Assembly: GCF_032362555.1 (NCBI RefSeq)
Contig: NC_083525.1
Span: 6,743,501 to 6,807,500, forward strand
Direction of reading: 5' to 3'
Source of the DNA: Amyelois transitella
Lineage: Eukaryota; Arthropoda; Insecta; Lepidoptera; Pyralidae
DNA length: 64,000 nucleotides
Shown: in pieces, positions 21,850 to 34,600 of the stretch
Layout: every line of letters starts with the position of its first letter
Numbering within the stretch: the stretch's first letter is position 1
Made by a program: the position numbers and the translations under genes
Notes under the pieces: generated by a model
Seen by the model: only the letters and a program-made list of their open reading frames with translations
What the model was told of the DNA's origin: nothing
The model's database searches: none

Positions 21850-22083
21850 TATATACGGGACAAATTACACAGATTGAGTTAGCCTCGAAGTAAGTTCGAG
21901 ACTTGTGTTACGAGATACTAACTCAACGATACTTTATTTTATAATAAATACTTATATAGATAAACATCCAAGACCCAGGCCAATCAGAGAAAGTTCTTTT
22001 CTCATCATGCCCTGACCGGGATTCGAACCCGGGACCTCCGGTGACACAGACAAGCGTACTACCGCTGCGCCACAGAGACCGTC
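21850..22083 (-). mobile_element. tRNA-derived SINE, copy 1
   Basis: On the minus strand it starts GGTCTCTGTGGCGCAGCGGT with a perfect A box (TGGCGCAGCGG) and, 36 bases later, a perfect B box (GGTTCGAATCC). This is followed by a non-tRNA body (GCATGATGAGAAAAGAACTT, CTGGGTCTTGGATGTTTATC) and an AT-rich end. A partner copy at 54147-54395 extends well beyond the tRNA part, so it is a SINE and not a tRNA gene. Confidence 0.93.
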
Positions 22084-22146
22084 AGAATTTTAAATTGCTA
22101 AAGCACTGTGCAGGCTAAAATTGACAAAAGGCACCCTTTATCTAAG

Positions 22147-22317
22147 ACTAGCTGTGCCCGTGACTACGTTCGCGTGGAATAGTAAATATTATTTTGGGCA
22201 TCGTTGAAGCCCTCAAGGATGAATAATTTTTCCCGTTTTTTTCACATTTTCCATTATTTCTTTTCTCCTTATAGTTGTAATGTGATGTTATATAGCCTAA
22301 AGCCTTCTTTGCGCCAG
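22147..22317 (+). mobile_element. 'AGCTGTGCCCGCGAC' LINE fragment
   Basis: Begins ACTAGCTGTGCCCGTGACTA and carries GGGCATCGTTGAAGCCCTCA and TTTTCACATTTTCCATTATT. Truncated before the family end. A shorter piece lies at 22689-22745. Confidence 0.8.
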
Positions 22318-23349
22318 ATGAATAGTGACTAGGTAGCTTCGAAATGAAGGCTTTTAATGGTCACCTCTTTTTTAATCTGTTTGTTTTTTCCAAATAAAAT
22401 AAAAAAGGCTACATTTGAAATGCGCAATCTCGTCATGGCGTTATGGTGTAATCTTGTTTGGATTGGAAAGTCTGCCAGGATGTGTAGAATCGATTGATTG
22501 GCAATTGGCACCGCTCAATTATCAAGCAAGGAAAAGTACTTCTCGTAATGCCATTGCGTTCAAACAACATCATGTGCAGCATTCTTTCTTGGAATAAACT
22601 TGTCAATGAAAACATCCGCTGAATAATGAGAAACTGCGCGTTTTCTTTAAAAATGCTGTATTTAATGCAGTAATAGCGCATATTTAAAACTAGCTGTGCC
22701 CGCGACTTCGTCCGCGTGGAATAGTTATTTTGGGCATCATATTTATTTTTGCAAACATCCTCCTAGGCTTTATCAATTATAGCTGCTAATTGTTATGCGA
22801 CTTGGCGACGACTTGGCCCACATCATTACCCGTGACGGAACGGAGACCGTATAGTGAGATGAGAGGCCTTTGCCCAGTAGTGGGATCTTACAGGCTGATA
22901 CTTTACTTTACTTTAAAATAGTAATAAGGGCAATCGAAAGATGCGGGGTGAGGGGGGCGGTCAGGCGGTCACGCGTATTAGAAAGAACGCTGGTTCGCCG
23001 TATTAAATGTTTCGCTGCAAATTGCTTATATCGACTATATCTCAAAACCTATTCGTCTGATTTATATACTATAAATGGCAATCGATTATCTAATTATCAA
23101 ATCTACATGAAAAGCCGAAAGTAATAAACATATTTATTTGGATAAGGATTAATACTGAATTAAAGAAAATTGGTTTCAAAATAACTTATGTTTATAATGA
23201 AAAAATAATCTTAAAAAATGAACATAAAAGTGGTTATTGTAAGTAAACCTTAAGAGATAGATATATGCTCTCGCGGACTTTTTTGTGGCAAAAAATGTGT
23301 ACTTCACATCTTTAGTACATTGTTTTACTATATCTTTGTTGGTTTGCGC

Positions 23350-23582
23350 AGCGTTCGCGTGGAAAGCTCGCAGAAGGCCGACTCATTCAACTTTCACCGT
23401 CATTGTTGACGTTTCCCGTAGGAAATCCGGGATAAAATGTAGCCTATAGCCTTCCTCGATAAATAGACTATCTAACAGTGAAAGAATTATTCAAATCGGT
23501 TCAGTAGTTTCTGAGATTAGCGCGTTTAAACAAACAAACAAACAAACAAAACAAACTCTTCAGCTTTATAATATTAGTATAG
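23350..23582 (+). mobile_element. LINE fragment with (CAAA)n end
   Basis: Contains GTAGCCTATAGCCTTCCTCG, GTTTCTGAGATTAGCGCG, a (AAAC)n run and the terminal TTTATAATATTAGTATAGAT of the 'AGCTGTGCCCGCGAC' family. Confidence 0.75.
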
Positions 23583-23619
23583 ATGTCCAACAAGCTTTTG
23601 TCACAATTTCTTGGATCGT

Positions 23620-23725
23620 TGTCATAGCTCTCAGTTCTACCATAAAGCCTTACAGTTGAGCCTTTAGTCTTTTCGAGAGTATTTGAGGCTTTGTTTATCC
23701 CGTAAGTAAGATTGGTACACTACTT
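23620..23725 (+). repeat. Degraded SINE-like fragment
   Basis: CATAAAGCCTTACAGTTGAG, CTTTAGTCTTTTCGAGAGTA and TTATCCCGTAAG resemble the SINE-like 3' half. Similar degraded pieces lie at 29005-29125 (-) and 48630-48710 (-). Confidence 0.5.
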
Positions 23726-24129
23726 CCTTCTCCGCAATCCACACTATACCGATGTATGCGAAATTTCATGGAGATCGATTCCATAGTTTTAACGTGAAAG
23801 CCGGACAAACAAACACATTTACATTTATTATAAATAAGTTATCGATATGTGTGCCAATTTTGACTAGACTGACTAATCGAACACTAACGAAATTCAAGAC
23901 ATCACTGTATATCATACACAAGTCACATAAATAGGTAAAACACAATTAGTTATTAAATAATCGTAGTGATTACGTACTCTTTGATAATGCTTTAGTAATT
24001 AAACGATGTAGTGTCCACTACAGGGCATGAGTCGGGTTCACGCGAGAAATCTTGACAGTGTCATTCAACTCTGCAATAAATTGTTCTGAGGTATTAAAAT
24101 AAATTTAAGAGTCCTAACCTAAACGCCTC

Positions 24130-24270
24130 AATTTTGTATATGATCCTCTTATTGTCAGGTTGGCTAGAAGAGATCCCATTTAGGGATAAGCCCGCCTTTG
24201 CACTGTACTGTTTTTATTTGTAATGTACCTACTCCTTTAGTGAACAATAAAGCATTTACTAACTTACTTA
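24130..24270 (+). mobile_element. Non-LTR retrotransposon 3' tail
   Basis: GAAGAGATCCCATTTAGGGA, TAAGCCCGCCTTTGCACTGT and an AATAAAG end followed by CTTACTTA-type repeats. This pattern is a common lepidopteran LINE 3' UTR. Clade not determined. Confidence 0.6.
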
Positions 24271-24774
24271 CCTTTTTTAACCGACTTCAAAAACATGACT
24301 TCCCAACTCAATTGTATTTTGGTTGTATTATTATTTTCGTATTGAAAGGTTATGGTTACTTACACACTAGCGAAGTGTTCTCATGGCTTAGATCAGAAAA
24401 TGTAAACTTTGAGAAATGGAGGCAACTATTACCTAATGTATTTTTTTAAATGCATAAGTGGTGTTCATGGCAAGGGGAACTCAGATTTGAATCTCATGAC
24501 GGCTTTTTATTAGTTATGTTCATCAGTTTTACGCGAACCGACCTTCAAACGGGGAGGGATAAAATCGTGAGGAACCATGCATTTTGAAGCAACTGAATTT
24601 GTAGACCATGATTCAATGCGAACGACAAGTTCTTGCGTATGAATCATCCATTGCCTGTTTTTAATCGAGACTTTTTATTAGAAACCGCGTAATCCAGGCC
24701 CAAATATTAATTTTATATTAAGTATGTATGTGTGCCTGCTATTAGACCAAGTTACAGTTTTAAAAAATTAAGGG

Positions 24775-24950
24775 CGTCCTGGCAAAGGGTTAGGTCAAGA
24801 GTACCTGAAACCGCCGAGCTTGCATGAAGAGAGTTATGAAAGTGGATGAAGCGAAGGGAGTATGCAGAGATCGTGGCAAGTGGAAAGATGTAGTCTCTGT
24901 CTACCCCTCTGGGAACAAGGTGTGATTTTAATGTAAGTATGTATGTACAG
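24775..24950 (+). mobile_element. RTE LINE 3' relic
   Basis: Matches the RTE end from 'GTCCTGG..AAAGGGT' through 'GAAACCGCCGAGCTTGCATG' to 'GTGTGATTTTAATG' and a GTATGTATG tail. Frame is disrupted. Confidence 0.8.
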
Positions 24951-25599
24951 TTTTAATACATCTGAACAGCAGTGACTCTTAGATGTCCAAAAAATTCAAA
25001 TGCCAAGTTTAATATTACTTATAAGCGCGATAAAACAACAAACTAACTACTCGATAACCTACTTAGATACTTCAGTTTTTCTCCATAAAAATAGAGATTA
25101 AGCGTTCCATTGTTTTGACTTTCTCTTCGCCATAATTTTGCGTTGTGGATAAAAATAACCGCGCCTTGAACCCTGACCCTACGTAAATAAGTAATAACAG
25201 TACAAACGTATGGTATTTTTAGTTTTGCTTAAATCAATAGCAGTAACATACCAATCAGTTAGGTACCTACCAAGTCTATTCTTATCATAACTTAGAACTT
25301 CAGCAATAAGAATATAGAAATTAAACTTTTAACTAGATAAATTATGCAAACCACCTATATATCTAAAAACTGTAGCCTAAAGAGGGTTAACTAGTTCACT
25401 CCACTGTCTCCATCAACCAATAAACCAGCAAAACGCGTTTGAGAAAGTTTATTTTTCGACGACGGCAGTCGCCAATGCACTCCCAAGGTGGAGTTACGCG
25501 TCGCCGCCAAACGGTGAAACCTTTCTAAAATACGTTCAATAAACAAATTCTTTTTGTGACTTGTGACCCTTTTTGGATTTGGAATACTGGCTGGTGAAA

Positions 25600-25605
25600 A
25601 TGAAC
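25600..25605 (+). CDS. Candidate two-codon first coding exon of the LPMO gene
   Basis: ATGAAC is followed directly by a consensus donor GTAAGT and preceded by an AAA Kozak-like context (GGTGAAAATG). Joined to the acceptor TTTCCAG at 45757 it gives MN + [18 protein letters not shown], a well-formed 20-residue signal peptide cut just before the catalytic His. The main exon requires an upstream start because its own frame has none. Another upstream exon elsewhere in the 20 kb cannot be excluded. Confidence 0.55.
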
Positions 25606-28600
25606 GTAAGTTTTATTTTTAAATTGCCTTTTCCTTCGGCAAAGGTTGGGAGAAAATTGTATGGGAAATCGAATGCATTTGCGAACATAGCTAATATTTT
25701 AGGTCCGGTCCGGTCTACCTGATTTTATGTTTAAATTATTCAGATATGTATTATTAGAAATTGTGGTTAGATTTCGGAATATTTATCGATTTTTCCTTCA
25801 TTTTATTAAGATTGAGAACATCAAACGAGAAAGCTTTATGCTTATCTAGGTAGGTACTCCTAAAGTAAGTACCTACTTGGGTATCTGACTTGTTTTTGAA
25901 TAAAGGGTGTGTAATGGTGGTTAAACCTCGAGGGTTTAAATGACTTCATGGGTCTTTAGGGCTTTATAATTTATTTTTCACGATATTAATAAGGAACTTC
26001 CCCATTCTGACCATTCGTTTACTTCCTGTATACTCGTAAATTTTGTGAATGCTTGTAGATATCAAGGTCCATTGTTTTTATTTACTTGATTCGAATAATA
26101 TTTATCTAAATATAGGAAGACTGGCTGTTTGTCTGCGACTTCGTCCGTGAAATACATCTTTACGAAAAATCGGATCTCGAATTGCCTACCTCCACTCCAA
26201 ATATAATGGATCAATATTATTACACATTTTAGGTTCTCTCACGATTTACCAAGTTGTGGATTGACCACATCCCACATTTTAAAGTATACTAGACTGGCAA
26301 CGGCTTGTCATTTCATACTGGTCAGACAGGAACAGGACCTGTAAGAGGTATGTGACTTAAGGTGTAGAGCGCAATACGCGGGGTACATTGCTTTGTTAGG
26401 CTTTATTGCACAGAATATGCTTACAATTTTTTTCTCTTGAAAGTTTTCCTGAGTCGATAAAAAAAAATACCACGTAGTCTGAACAATACCTATTGAACCG
26501 ATAGCAAGTAAAAAAAAATTAGAGATCAGATGATCAGCGGGTTCTTTATTTAAAGCACGCGCGTTTTTATCGCGGAATAAACTATTGCTGTTTCGCTTTT
26601 CATCTTAAAGTGAAACGGGACAGCAGTAGTATATCGCGCGACTTATTAAATCTACCATAAAATTATCAAAGCACGCTCTACATAAAACCAACCAGTGAAT
26701 GACTTTATTCTGACTCTAGCTCTGGCATTTCAGTCCTGTTTCACTTCACATCTCTTAACTTAAATATTTCGATAAATTTGGTCTACACTACTTATATACT
26801 TAATTATTTTTTTTATGTACTTAAATTTACTATTTTTATTTGAATACCCTTTTTTGTACACAAAATTATAACAATAAATTTATCCAGAAACTAAGTACAT
26901 AAGTACATAGGTACCAAGTTTCTGCGCGTGAGATTGTTGTTTCATAATGTCAAATAATGCAAAAATGTACTAATTACAATCATAAAAATAAATTACTCAA
27001 ATAATTTGGTGTGTAAGTAAGCTTTAACGCGTGTTGTACATGACAAATATTTTCTTGCAATTTATTTCGTAACTCATTCTGAAATGTAATTGCATTTTGA
27101 CCCAGTTTACTCGTTAGCAAAAATTTACCTAAATAGCTTCTTTTATTCAATTGTTTTTTATTTACTTAATAAATTTTACTTAAATTAAATAATATTTATT
27201 AAAATAGTACCTAATAAAAGTACCACCGCCAAGTGTACTCCGCACTTTAGAATAGAACCATTCCATCTTTCTATATATCTCATAAAAAATCTGATTAAAT
27301 CCTGTATCATGTTTAGATAGAAAATTTACGTCAAACCAAAGCTTTAGAAATTTCCTTCATTTGTTAGATAAATTACTTGGGTAAGAAATTACTGTTTAGA
27401 TTTAAGGAAAAAATATAATAACTTATATTTTACTGTGCATATTTATATATATCCGTTCTTAGTGCAAATTTTGGCATTTTGATAGTGCATATAAATTATA
27501 ATCCGATGTTATACTCATCATATTTCCATAATTATTCTATGTGCTTTCGATTGGCAAAGAATTTTTGTTATTTTAAGGGCATCCATCCAGGGCATTGACT
27601 GACTTTAGTTGCAATCTTCTCCATGAGAAGTTTGTCGCTGTAAACAGTTATTTTTAGCCTATTATTGAAGGCAATAAGTAATCGTTAACAAAATTAAATA
27701 GTCACGTAGTTTTTGTAGCAACTTAGCGTTCCTACAACTCAAGGTCGAAGTTATAAGTCAAAATAATTTAGCGATCGTCCGTATTGTATGCGTAACTTTA
27801 AGACTTAAAATCGTGATACGTGTCACTTTTGTATATGGCAAAGATGTATACATGCGGTTTTGTTTTGTTCTTTGAGTTTAGTACAATCATAAAAAAGGAA
27901 CAATAAAATTTTATTAATCTATAACTAGCAACGATCGTTCCACATATGTTCTTAAATATTTGAATGTCGATGGATAGGTCAAACGATTTTAAAAAAATCT
28001 GATAACGTGCTGAAAGCGCTGACCGCATTGCCCCCTTGAAGTTAGTAGTAATTTTGGTCATTAGTAGATTCATATTTAAACAATCATCAGGATTTTATAA
28101 AGAGATCATAAACAATCTCAGTTAACAATAATATTGTTAACTTAGATTAATTAATTAATTAATTTTCATATTATGTATGTAGTTTTTTCTCCACTTTGTA
28201 AGTCTAAGAGCCATGTCGTGCGCGCTCTATTATGTAGACAAGAACGAGATACTCTATGGTCGCTAAAACTTACACAAAGAACTTGCAATACTGCCTCCAC
28301 TGCCTCGTGATTTCGTGACAAGACATTTAAGTTTCAATTGGTAAGAAATAATGCTAAGTACTACGTGAAATTGGATTATTTACTTTGACAAACGTAATAT
28401 GTATACTTACGTCCAAAAATGGCGTGTAAGTACTTAATAAAGGCAAACAAATAAATAAAAACATAAGTATGTATATATCCTTTTAATTTTCGTATTGTCT
28501 CATAAGTTTACTTTGTCCTTAACTTCAAAAGTAGACAATGCTTCAAATTATGTCTTTACAATTGAAGATAAATAATTTTGTTATAATCTTTGTAGCGAAA

Positions 28601-31600
28601 AAATTGTCTACTAGCGTCTTCTATACGTTTTGTCTTTTTTATGCCAAATATCATGAAGAAAATAGTTCGGTAGTTTTGGAGTGTATGCTGTACCTACAAC
28701 AAAAACACCAGATAAAAAAAGTAATTACTAATTAACAATGAAATCTTATCACGATCATAACATGCAAATTTTATCAATTTATCTAAATGAGATGCACATG
28801 CAGACACATTACAATGCATTTTACAATTGCATAATACAATAATGTCGTCAAGTTTTAGACCATAAAGATTCACAATCACAGATTTTCCCAGAATTAACAA
28901 CATAATACTGATTGTTTTGTATTTTTATTAATTGTTATTTTCAACACGATTAACATACTTTAGCCATTTATTAACTACCAACTACATAATAATGTACTTA
29001 CTTCATACATACTTACATATAAACACATTTTTATCCCATACGAGATAGACAGAGCCAACAACCTTGAAAAAACTTAAAGGCCACGTAGGTACATCTTAGT
29101 TATAGCGGTTGCTAGCCCATCGCATAGAGATGTATCCCATAACGTTTCTCTTTTTATAGAACAACGAAAAAATTTTTGCCGAAAATTTCTGCATAAAATT
29201 GGCGAAGTATTCTGTTTATTGCTACAAAACTTCTGTAACAATTGCAAGAAGCATATTGATGATAAAGGGATGTTATACCACAAATTCAGTTTTATATATG
29301 TTGCAGTCAAAACTCTTAACCAGTCAAAAGTACTATTGACTAACAAATTCAGTCAAAAGTACTTTTGACTGAACAGGTTGGTCAATAGTACTTTTGACTG
29401 AAAATTATTGGTTATTAGTACTTTTGACTGCAAATTTACGGGTAAAAGTACTTTTGACTGACGCTCTTCGTCAAAAGTAGTTTTAACTGGAATAAAGCAT
29501 CAGTCAAAAGCATTAATTCGTTAGATGTGAATGAAAAAGATATTTATTAAATGTAAAATCGTTTATTACGAAAAAATTGACATTGTAAACAATACAAAGA
29601 AAAGATACACTTAAAAATTCAAACTAAAGTAGGTAATCAAAAATTATACAAGTTAAAAAACACATTAATTTACAGTTTATCGCTTTTCTTAAATAATTTT
29701 TAACTATAATTGAAATTTAAAAATCAAAACATAATTCGTGATTGTATAATGAAACCTTGTAAATTATATATGTTTTACTTATTGCAAATTATTTGTGCAT
29801 CGTAAGCAACATACGTGTTTTTTTTAAACTTTACTAGGCTATCAGTCTATAGTGACGAATTATTTATTCATGCAACTCAGACTATTATGGCACTTTGAAT
29901 TACACAGCAATCCTTTCTTCTTGCATAAACATTTGTTGTTTTTACAGCCCGTAGAACATACACATCGAGCATAACCTTGTCCTGTTCCGATAGCAGCGTT
30001 CTTTGCAGCTGTTCGTAATGTAACTGTTTTGTTGGGCACCTCATCCGGGCGGATAAATTTTTCTTTGCAGCCATCAAATTCGGATCTGGAAAATAAAATG
30101 ATAAAAACAGGTTACTGTAGGTTTTAATTTAACTAACAAATACACACACGCTCACACGCATACACGCACACACACACAATTTTTTACTAACAAATACACA
30201 CACGCTCACACGCACACACATGCTCACACATGCATACACACGCACCCACATGCACACACACACGCACACACATGCGCACACACACACGCACACACACAAA
30301 TTTTAACTAACAAATACACACACGCTCACATACGCACACACACAAACAAATTCATTTATATTAACAAATTCACTTAGTAGACTCACATTAAATTTTAATA
30401 AGTAGGTACGTACCTGCAGTACAATTTCTCTAAAATCCCACTCTTTGTCCCAATTCTGTATAACTGCTCACAAGTAACTTCTAATACAACTCCAATTAAA
30501 TTACGAAGGTCTGCCTTTCCTTTGTCTACGTCTGGGATTGGTATGGTCACATTGTCTTCGACGTTGAGTGGTGGATGAGATTGATCGCTTGCTGTTTTCA
30601 TTCTCTTTGCTTGTTTTACTAAATTCAAATGCGCTTTTTCTCTTGCTTCCAATATCATTGATTCGTTACTGTTGTGTTCAAATATTTCTTCTTGTTCTTT
30701 GTTTTCTTCTTGTTCCTTATTTTCTTCTTGTTCTTTACCTGTCTTTTTTGTTTCAATTTTTTCTTGTTTATCTAGGTTCTCTTCATTATCATCGAAGTTT
30801 TGATCCATTTCTGTGATTGCAACTTGTAAGTCTTCTTCATTGTGCAATCCACTTATAATTTCCATAGGTAGATTAGATGTTGTAAGCCCCACTTTAGGTT
30901 CCATTCCAAACATTGCTTTATACGGAGACTGCTTTATCCCTGAGTGAAATGCTCTGTTCTTCATAAATTGAACAAATTTTAGTCCATTCGACCAGTTAGT
31001 GGTTTTATTGTCTTCCATCCAAGATGCGAGCATTTTTTCGACATCTTGATTAGCCCTTTCCACGGAACCTTGACTTTGGCTATGACGTGGTTTCCCAGTT
31101 ACTAGTTTTAGCTCCGGCCAATATGATGTTAATTCTTTTATAACTGAGTTAACAAACTCTCTGCCATTATCTGAGTGCAAAATACATGGTGCTCCAAAGG
31201 TCAAAAAAATATCCATTAATTGATATGCAACTTCAGTAGCCCTTTTTGATGTCAGTGGTCGCAAAATTACAAATTTAGTTAAATGATCCTGATAAACCAT
31301 AATAAATTTATGCCCGCGATCTTCTTGCGACTGCATGTCAATAAGGTCGACTTGGCAGCGGCTGTTCATTTCAGAGTGCAGGATCGGTTTCGAAACCAAA
31401 CCCCTCCTTTTCTTGCTTTTCTTCCTTTGGCATACTTCGCACATTGACAAATATATATTAATCATTTCTTTTGTTACATTAGCGTACTTTTTTGCCGTTT
31501 CGTTCTTAAGTCTATCGCGACCACCATGCCCTATAGAAATATGAGCAGCATCAATAATGTCGTAGATTTCCTCAGCCGGCAAAAAATATTTGACAGGTTC

Positions 31601-34600
31601 TGTGTTCGTAACTAATTTTTTTATACCACAAACTTCAATGATGTTGAAGCGTTTTAGTCTACTGTACTGTAATGGTGTTTTCTTTTCATCAAATTTCGCG
31701 TCTTCCACATCCATTGCAAACTTTTCAAATTTTTCTTTTGTCATAACATTAAAATGACTATCTTTCATATCTTCTAACGCTAAAATTCTTTGCAAAAAGC
31801 GTTCTTTCTTTTCATACTCACTCATTTTGATTCTAATATCAGCACGTTATCCACAAATGATGAGTAATATAAAAGTTTATTTACGAGCGTTTGTCGTTAT
31901 TTTTATCGACCACCTTAACTTTTTAAGAGTTTTGACTGATACAACCAGTCAAAACTACTTTTGACGGAATCACTTAGTCAAAAGTACTTTTAACCAGCTC
32001 TATTGGGCAAAAGTAGTTTTAACTGTTATTTTAGTTAAAAGTATTGTTGACTAAAGCATACGGTCAAAAGTACTTTTGACTGATTTTGCTAGTCAATAGT
32101 ACTTTTGACTGGTTAAGAGTTTTGACTGCAACATATATAAAACAATTTATTTTATCAAGTATACCAACAAAGAAAGAAGTATACCTACAGGGATCGACAG
32201 AGGACGTAGTTTCTGCCTACCCTTCTGGGAAATAAGCGTGATTTTATGAATGTGTGGCGAGATATCTACGCCACTCGTCACAACATCCAATCAAACAACT
32301 ACTGTCAATCATCGCGAAGAAATTGACGCGCTCAACCAATAGCAGCGAAGAATCTGAATCGCGATTTCAAAGATTTCATGGATTGGAGCATAAATACAAC
32401 CTCCGACACAACACCGTCGGAGCCGCGGTTCCCCAGGCATACCTAACATCTAGCCCGGCGGAAGATCTTCCCTTTGGTGGCGGTCGAGCCGAATCATCGC
32501 TCACGCTACAAATGTATAGATATCTAGTCAAGACGAGTCAAATGGCAAAGTCTTCCGGCACTTCCACCGTGACCAGCATCCTACGGCCGAGTGTCCGAAC
32601 CATTGTCCTCCTGCCTATCACATCCTGGAGAATTATTATTCATCAATCGCACTTCATTGTTTTTACAATTACTTCGAACGAAATGCTCAATGGGTGGTGG
32701 TTAATTGTTTTTTATTGTTATACTAGTTGTTGCCCACGTCTTCGCACGCGTCGAAATGTCTTATCATAGTATTATATATATTATATACTAGCTGTGCCCG
32801 CGACTTCGTCCGCGTGGAATAGTTATTTTTGGTATCATGGAAGCCTTCAAGGATGAATAATTTTCCCCGTAGTTCCTGAGATTAGCGCGATCAAACAAAC
32901 AAACAAACAAACTCTTCAGCTTTATAATATTAGTATAGATACTAGGAAAGGGTACCTTCTTACATCAGGTATAAGAATAGAATAGATTTATTTTCAAAAT
33001 TGGATGCAAGGTATCACTTACGTCACATCACTTTAATCTAATTATTACTACTACCGCTTTCAAAGCGCATGTGTAGAAGAAGCAGCGGAACAAACTATAC
33101 TGCAGCATTTTCACCGGACGTCTATTTACAAATATAGATCTCTGAAATTTAAATCGTGGACTAATGCACATTGTCTACATTAAAAAACATGAATTAATGT
33201 AAATCTACATAATTATTTCAATACGAATATTTCGTCAAATAACGCCAGGCGCTTTTTTATTTAAATCTAAATATTTCGTCAAATAACGCTAGTCGCTTTC
33301 AGTACAAGATGTAATCTACTTAGCAAAGTTTGAACAGTACGCTACCAGGTTGAAATGGACCAACCTCGGGAATTACGGCGCATCCCTTCACAGAAAGTTG
33401 GACTGCTGTAAACTACAACTTTACATCCTATATTAGATACAATTTGTAAAAGTTAAATTTGCTAAACGAAGTCACGTTTCCCTCGTGGACCAACCTGCAA
33501 ATGGTCGTGCCATCCCAGATGACTGTCCATAATGGCACAACTAAGAAAAAAAATCGATTCCTAATATTCGTAACTAACTGTGGCCGCGACTTCGTCCGCG
33601 TGGAATAGTTATTTTAGGCATCATTGAAGCTCTCAAGGAGGAATAATTTTCCCCGTTTTTTTTTTCACATTTTCCATTATTGTCTTCGCTCCTAATAGTT
33701 GCAGTGTGATGATAAATAGCCTAAAACCTTCCTCGATAAATGGTCTATTAAACACAAAAGGATTTTTTCAATTCGAACCAGTAGTTGCTGAGATTAGCGC
33801 GTTCAAACAAACAAACAAACAAACTCTTCAGCTTTATAATATTAGTATAGATATGTTCACCGATCGTCATAAAGGCTTGCTTACATAGCAAGCTTTCTTA
33901 AAAATAAAGCACTTGGTACTGAAGTTAAGATTGTACTAGTTTAAATCGTCAGCCCACCACCTAGGTACCTAAGTACTTAGTTCAAATTAACAATTGCATT
34001 TCTTGACAAGTGAGAGTGCACAAGGAAGCAAAAATGCATCGTCGTTTCGTTACCCCTCAGTGCGTCTTACACATTGCACAATTTTCAACCCAATTATATG
34101 AGACATACAGTGGAAATTGCTGGGACTGTGACAGGACATTGCGATGTGGTAGGAACATAGCGATACACCGTATATTTTGTTATAGATGACAGAAAATATA
34201 TACTGGCCACGTCAAACTGAGTATGCCGCAATAAATAATAAGGCAAAATTTCGCAAAGTTTCTAAGGATTAAAGATAAATTCAGCCGCGGTTTCGCCAAT
34301 TCCTGGGACAAGTTTTCAGTGGGTCGATTTTTCTCCAATTCTACAAACACGAATATGAATATGCCTCTTTATATCCGTATTTTTCAAACAAAATGCACAA
34401 ATACTTATATTTCAGAGCTAGACAAATATTTTGCAATTAGTGTCAATAACGTTATGGCAACACTTTCTGTCAAGGTGACGCGGCTTGAATATTTAAAAAA
34501 TTACAGTGTATACGTAAGTCATTTAACAACAGAAATCTAAGTATTTTACCTGCTTGTTTGAGAGAAAATATTTATCCCTTATTTTTCATTTATTTTGTCC

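Larger units (their letters stand above)
20907..25599. other. Intergenic region between eIF3a and LPMO
   Basis: No supported gene. It holds SINE-like (21110-21365), tRNA-SINE (21850-22083), LINE (22147-22317, 23350-23582, 24130-24270) and RTE (24775-24950) copies. The last 200 bases before 25600 would contain the LPMO promoter; TATATA at about 25357 lies some 240 bp upstream of the proposed ATG, but no clear initiator was seen. Confidence 0.6.
29299..32133 (-). mobile_element. Complete Ginger/GIN-type DNA transposon
   Basis: 2,835 bp element that begins TGTTGCAGTCAAAACTC and ends with the exact inverse GAGTTTTGACTGCAACA; at least 44 bp at each end are perfect inverted copies. The 4-bp TATA duplication flanks it (29295-29298 and 32134-32137). 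Each end carries six palindromes. It encodes one two-exon integrase-like transposase on the minus strand. TGT...ACA ends, short duplication and a gypsy-integrase-like transposase match what is known of Ginger elements. The outside flanks are also inverted copies of each other for 10 bp, consistent with insertion in a TTTTATATATAAAA palindrome. Confidence 0.9.

Noticed and set aside
22006..22080. tRNA gene on the minus strand
   Set aside because: Has A and B boxes, but continues into a body shared with another copy at 54147-54395; a tRNA-derived SINE explains it better and the cloverleaf is not convincing.
24198..24449. 83-codon open frame
   Set aside because: Lies over a LINE 3' tail and the common 'AACCGACTTCAAAAA' repeat; no motif.
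29321..29490. Regular 29-30 bp palindromic repeats resembling a CRISPR array
   Set aside because: Spacing is regular, but the units form mirrored sets at both ends of a transposon with inverted ends and a transposase in an insect genome; there are no cas genes or uniform spacers.
29877..30077. Small minus-strand frame [12 protein letters not shown]...
   Set aside because: Wrong frame over exon 2 of the Ginger transposase; the in-frame reading gives the Cys cluster.
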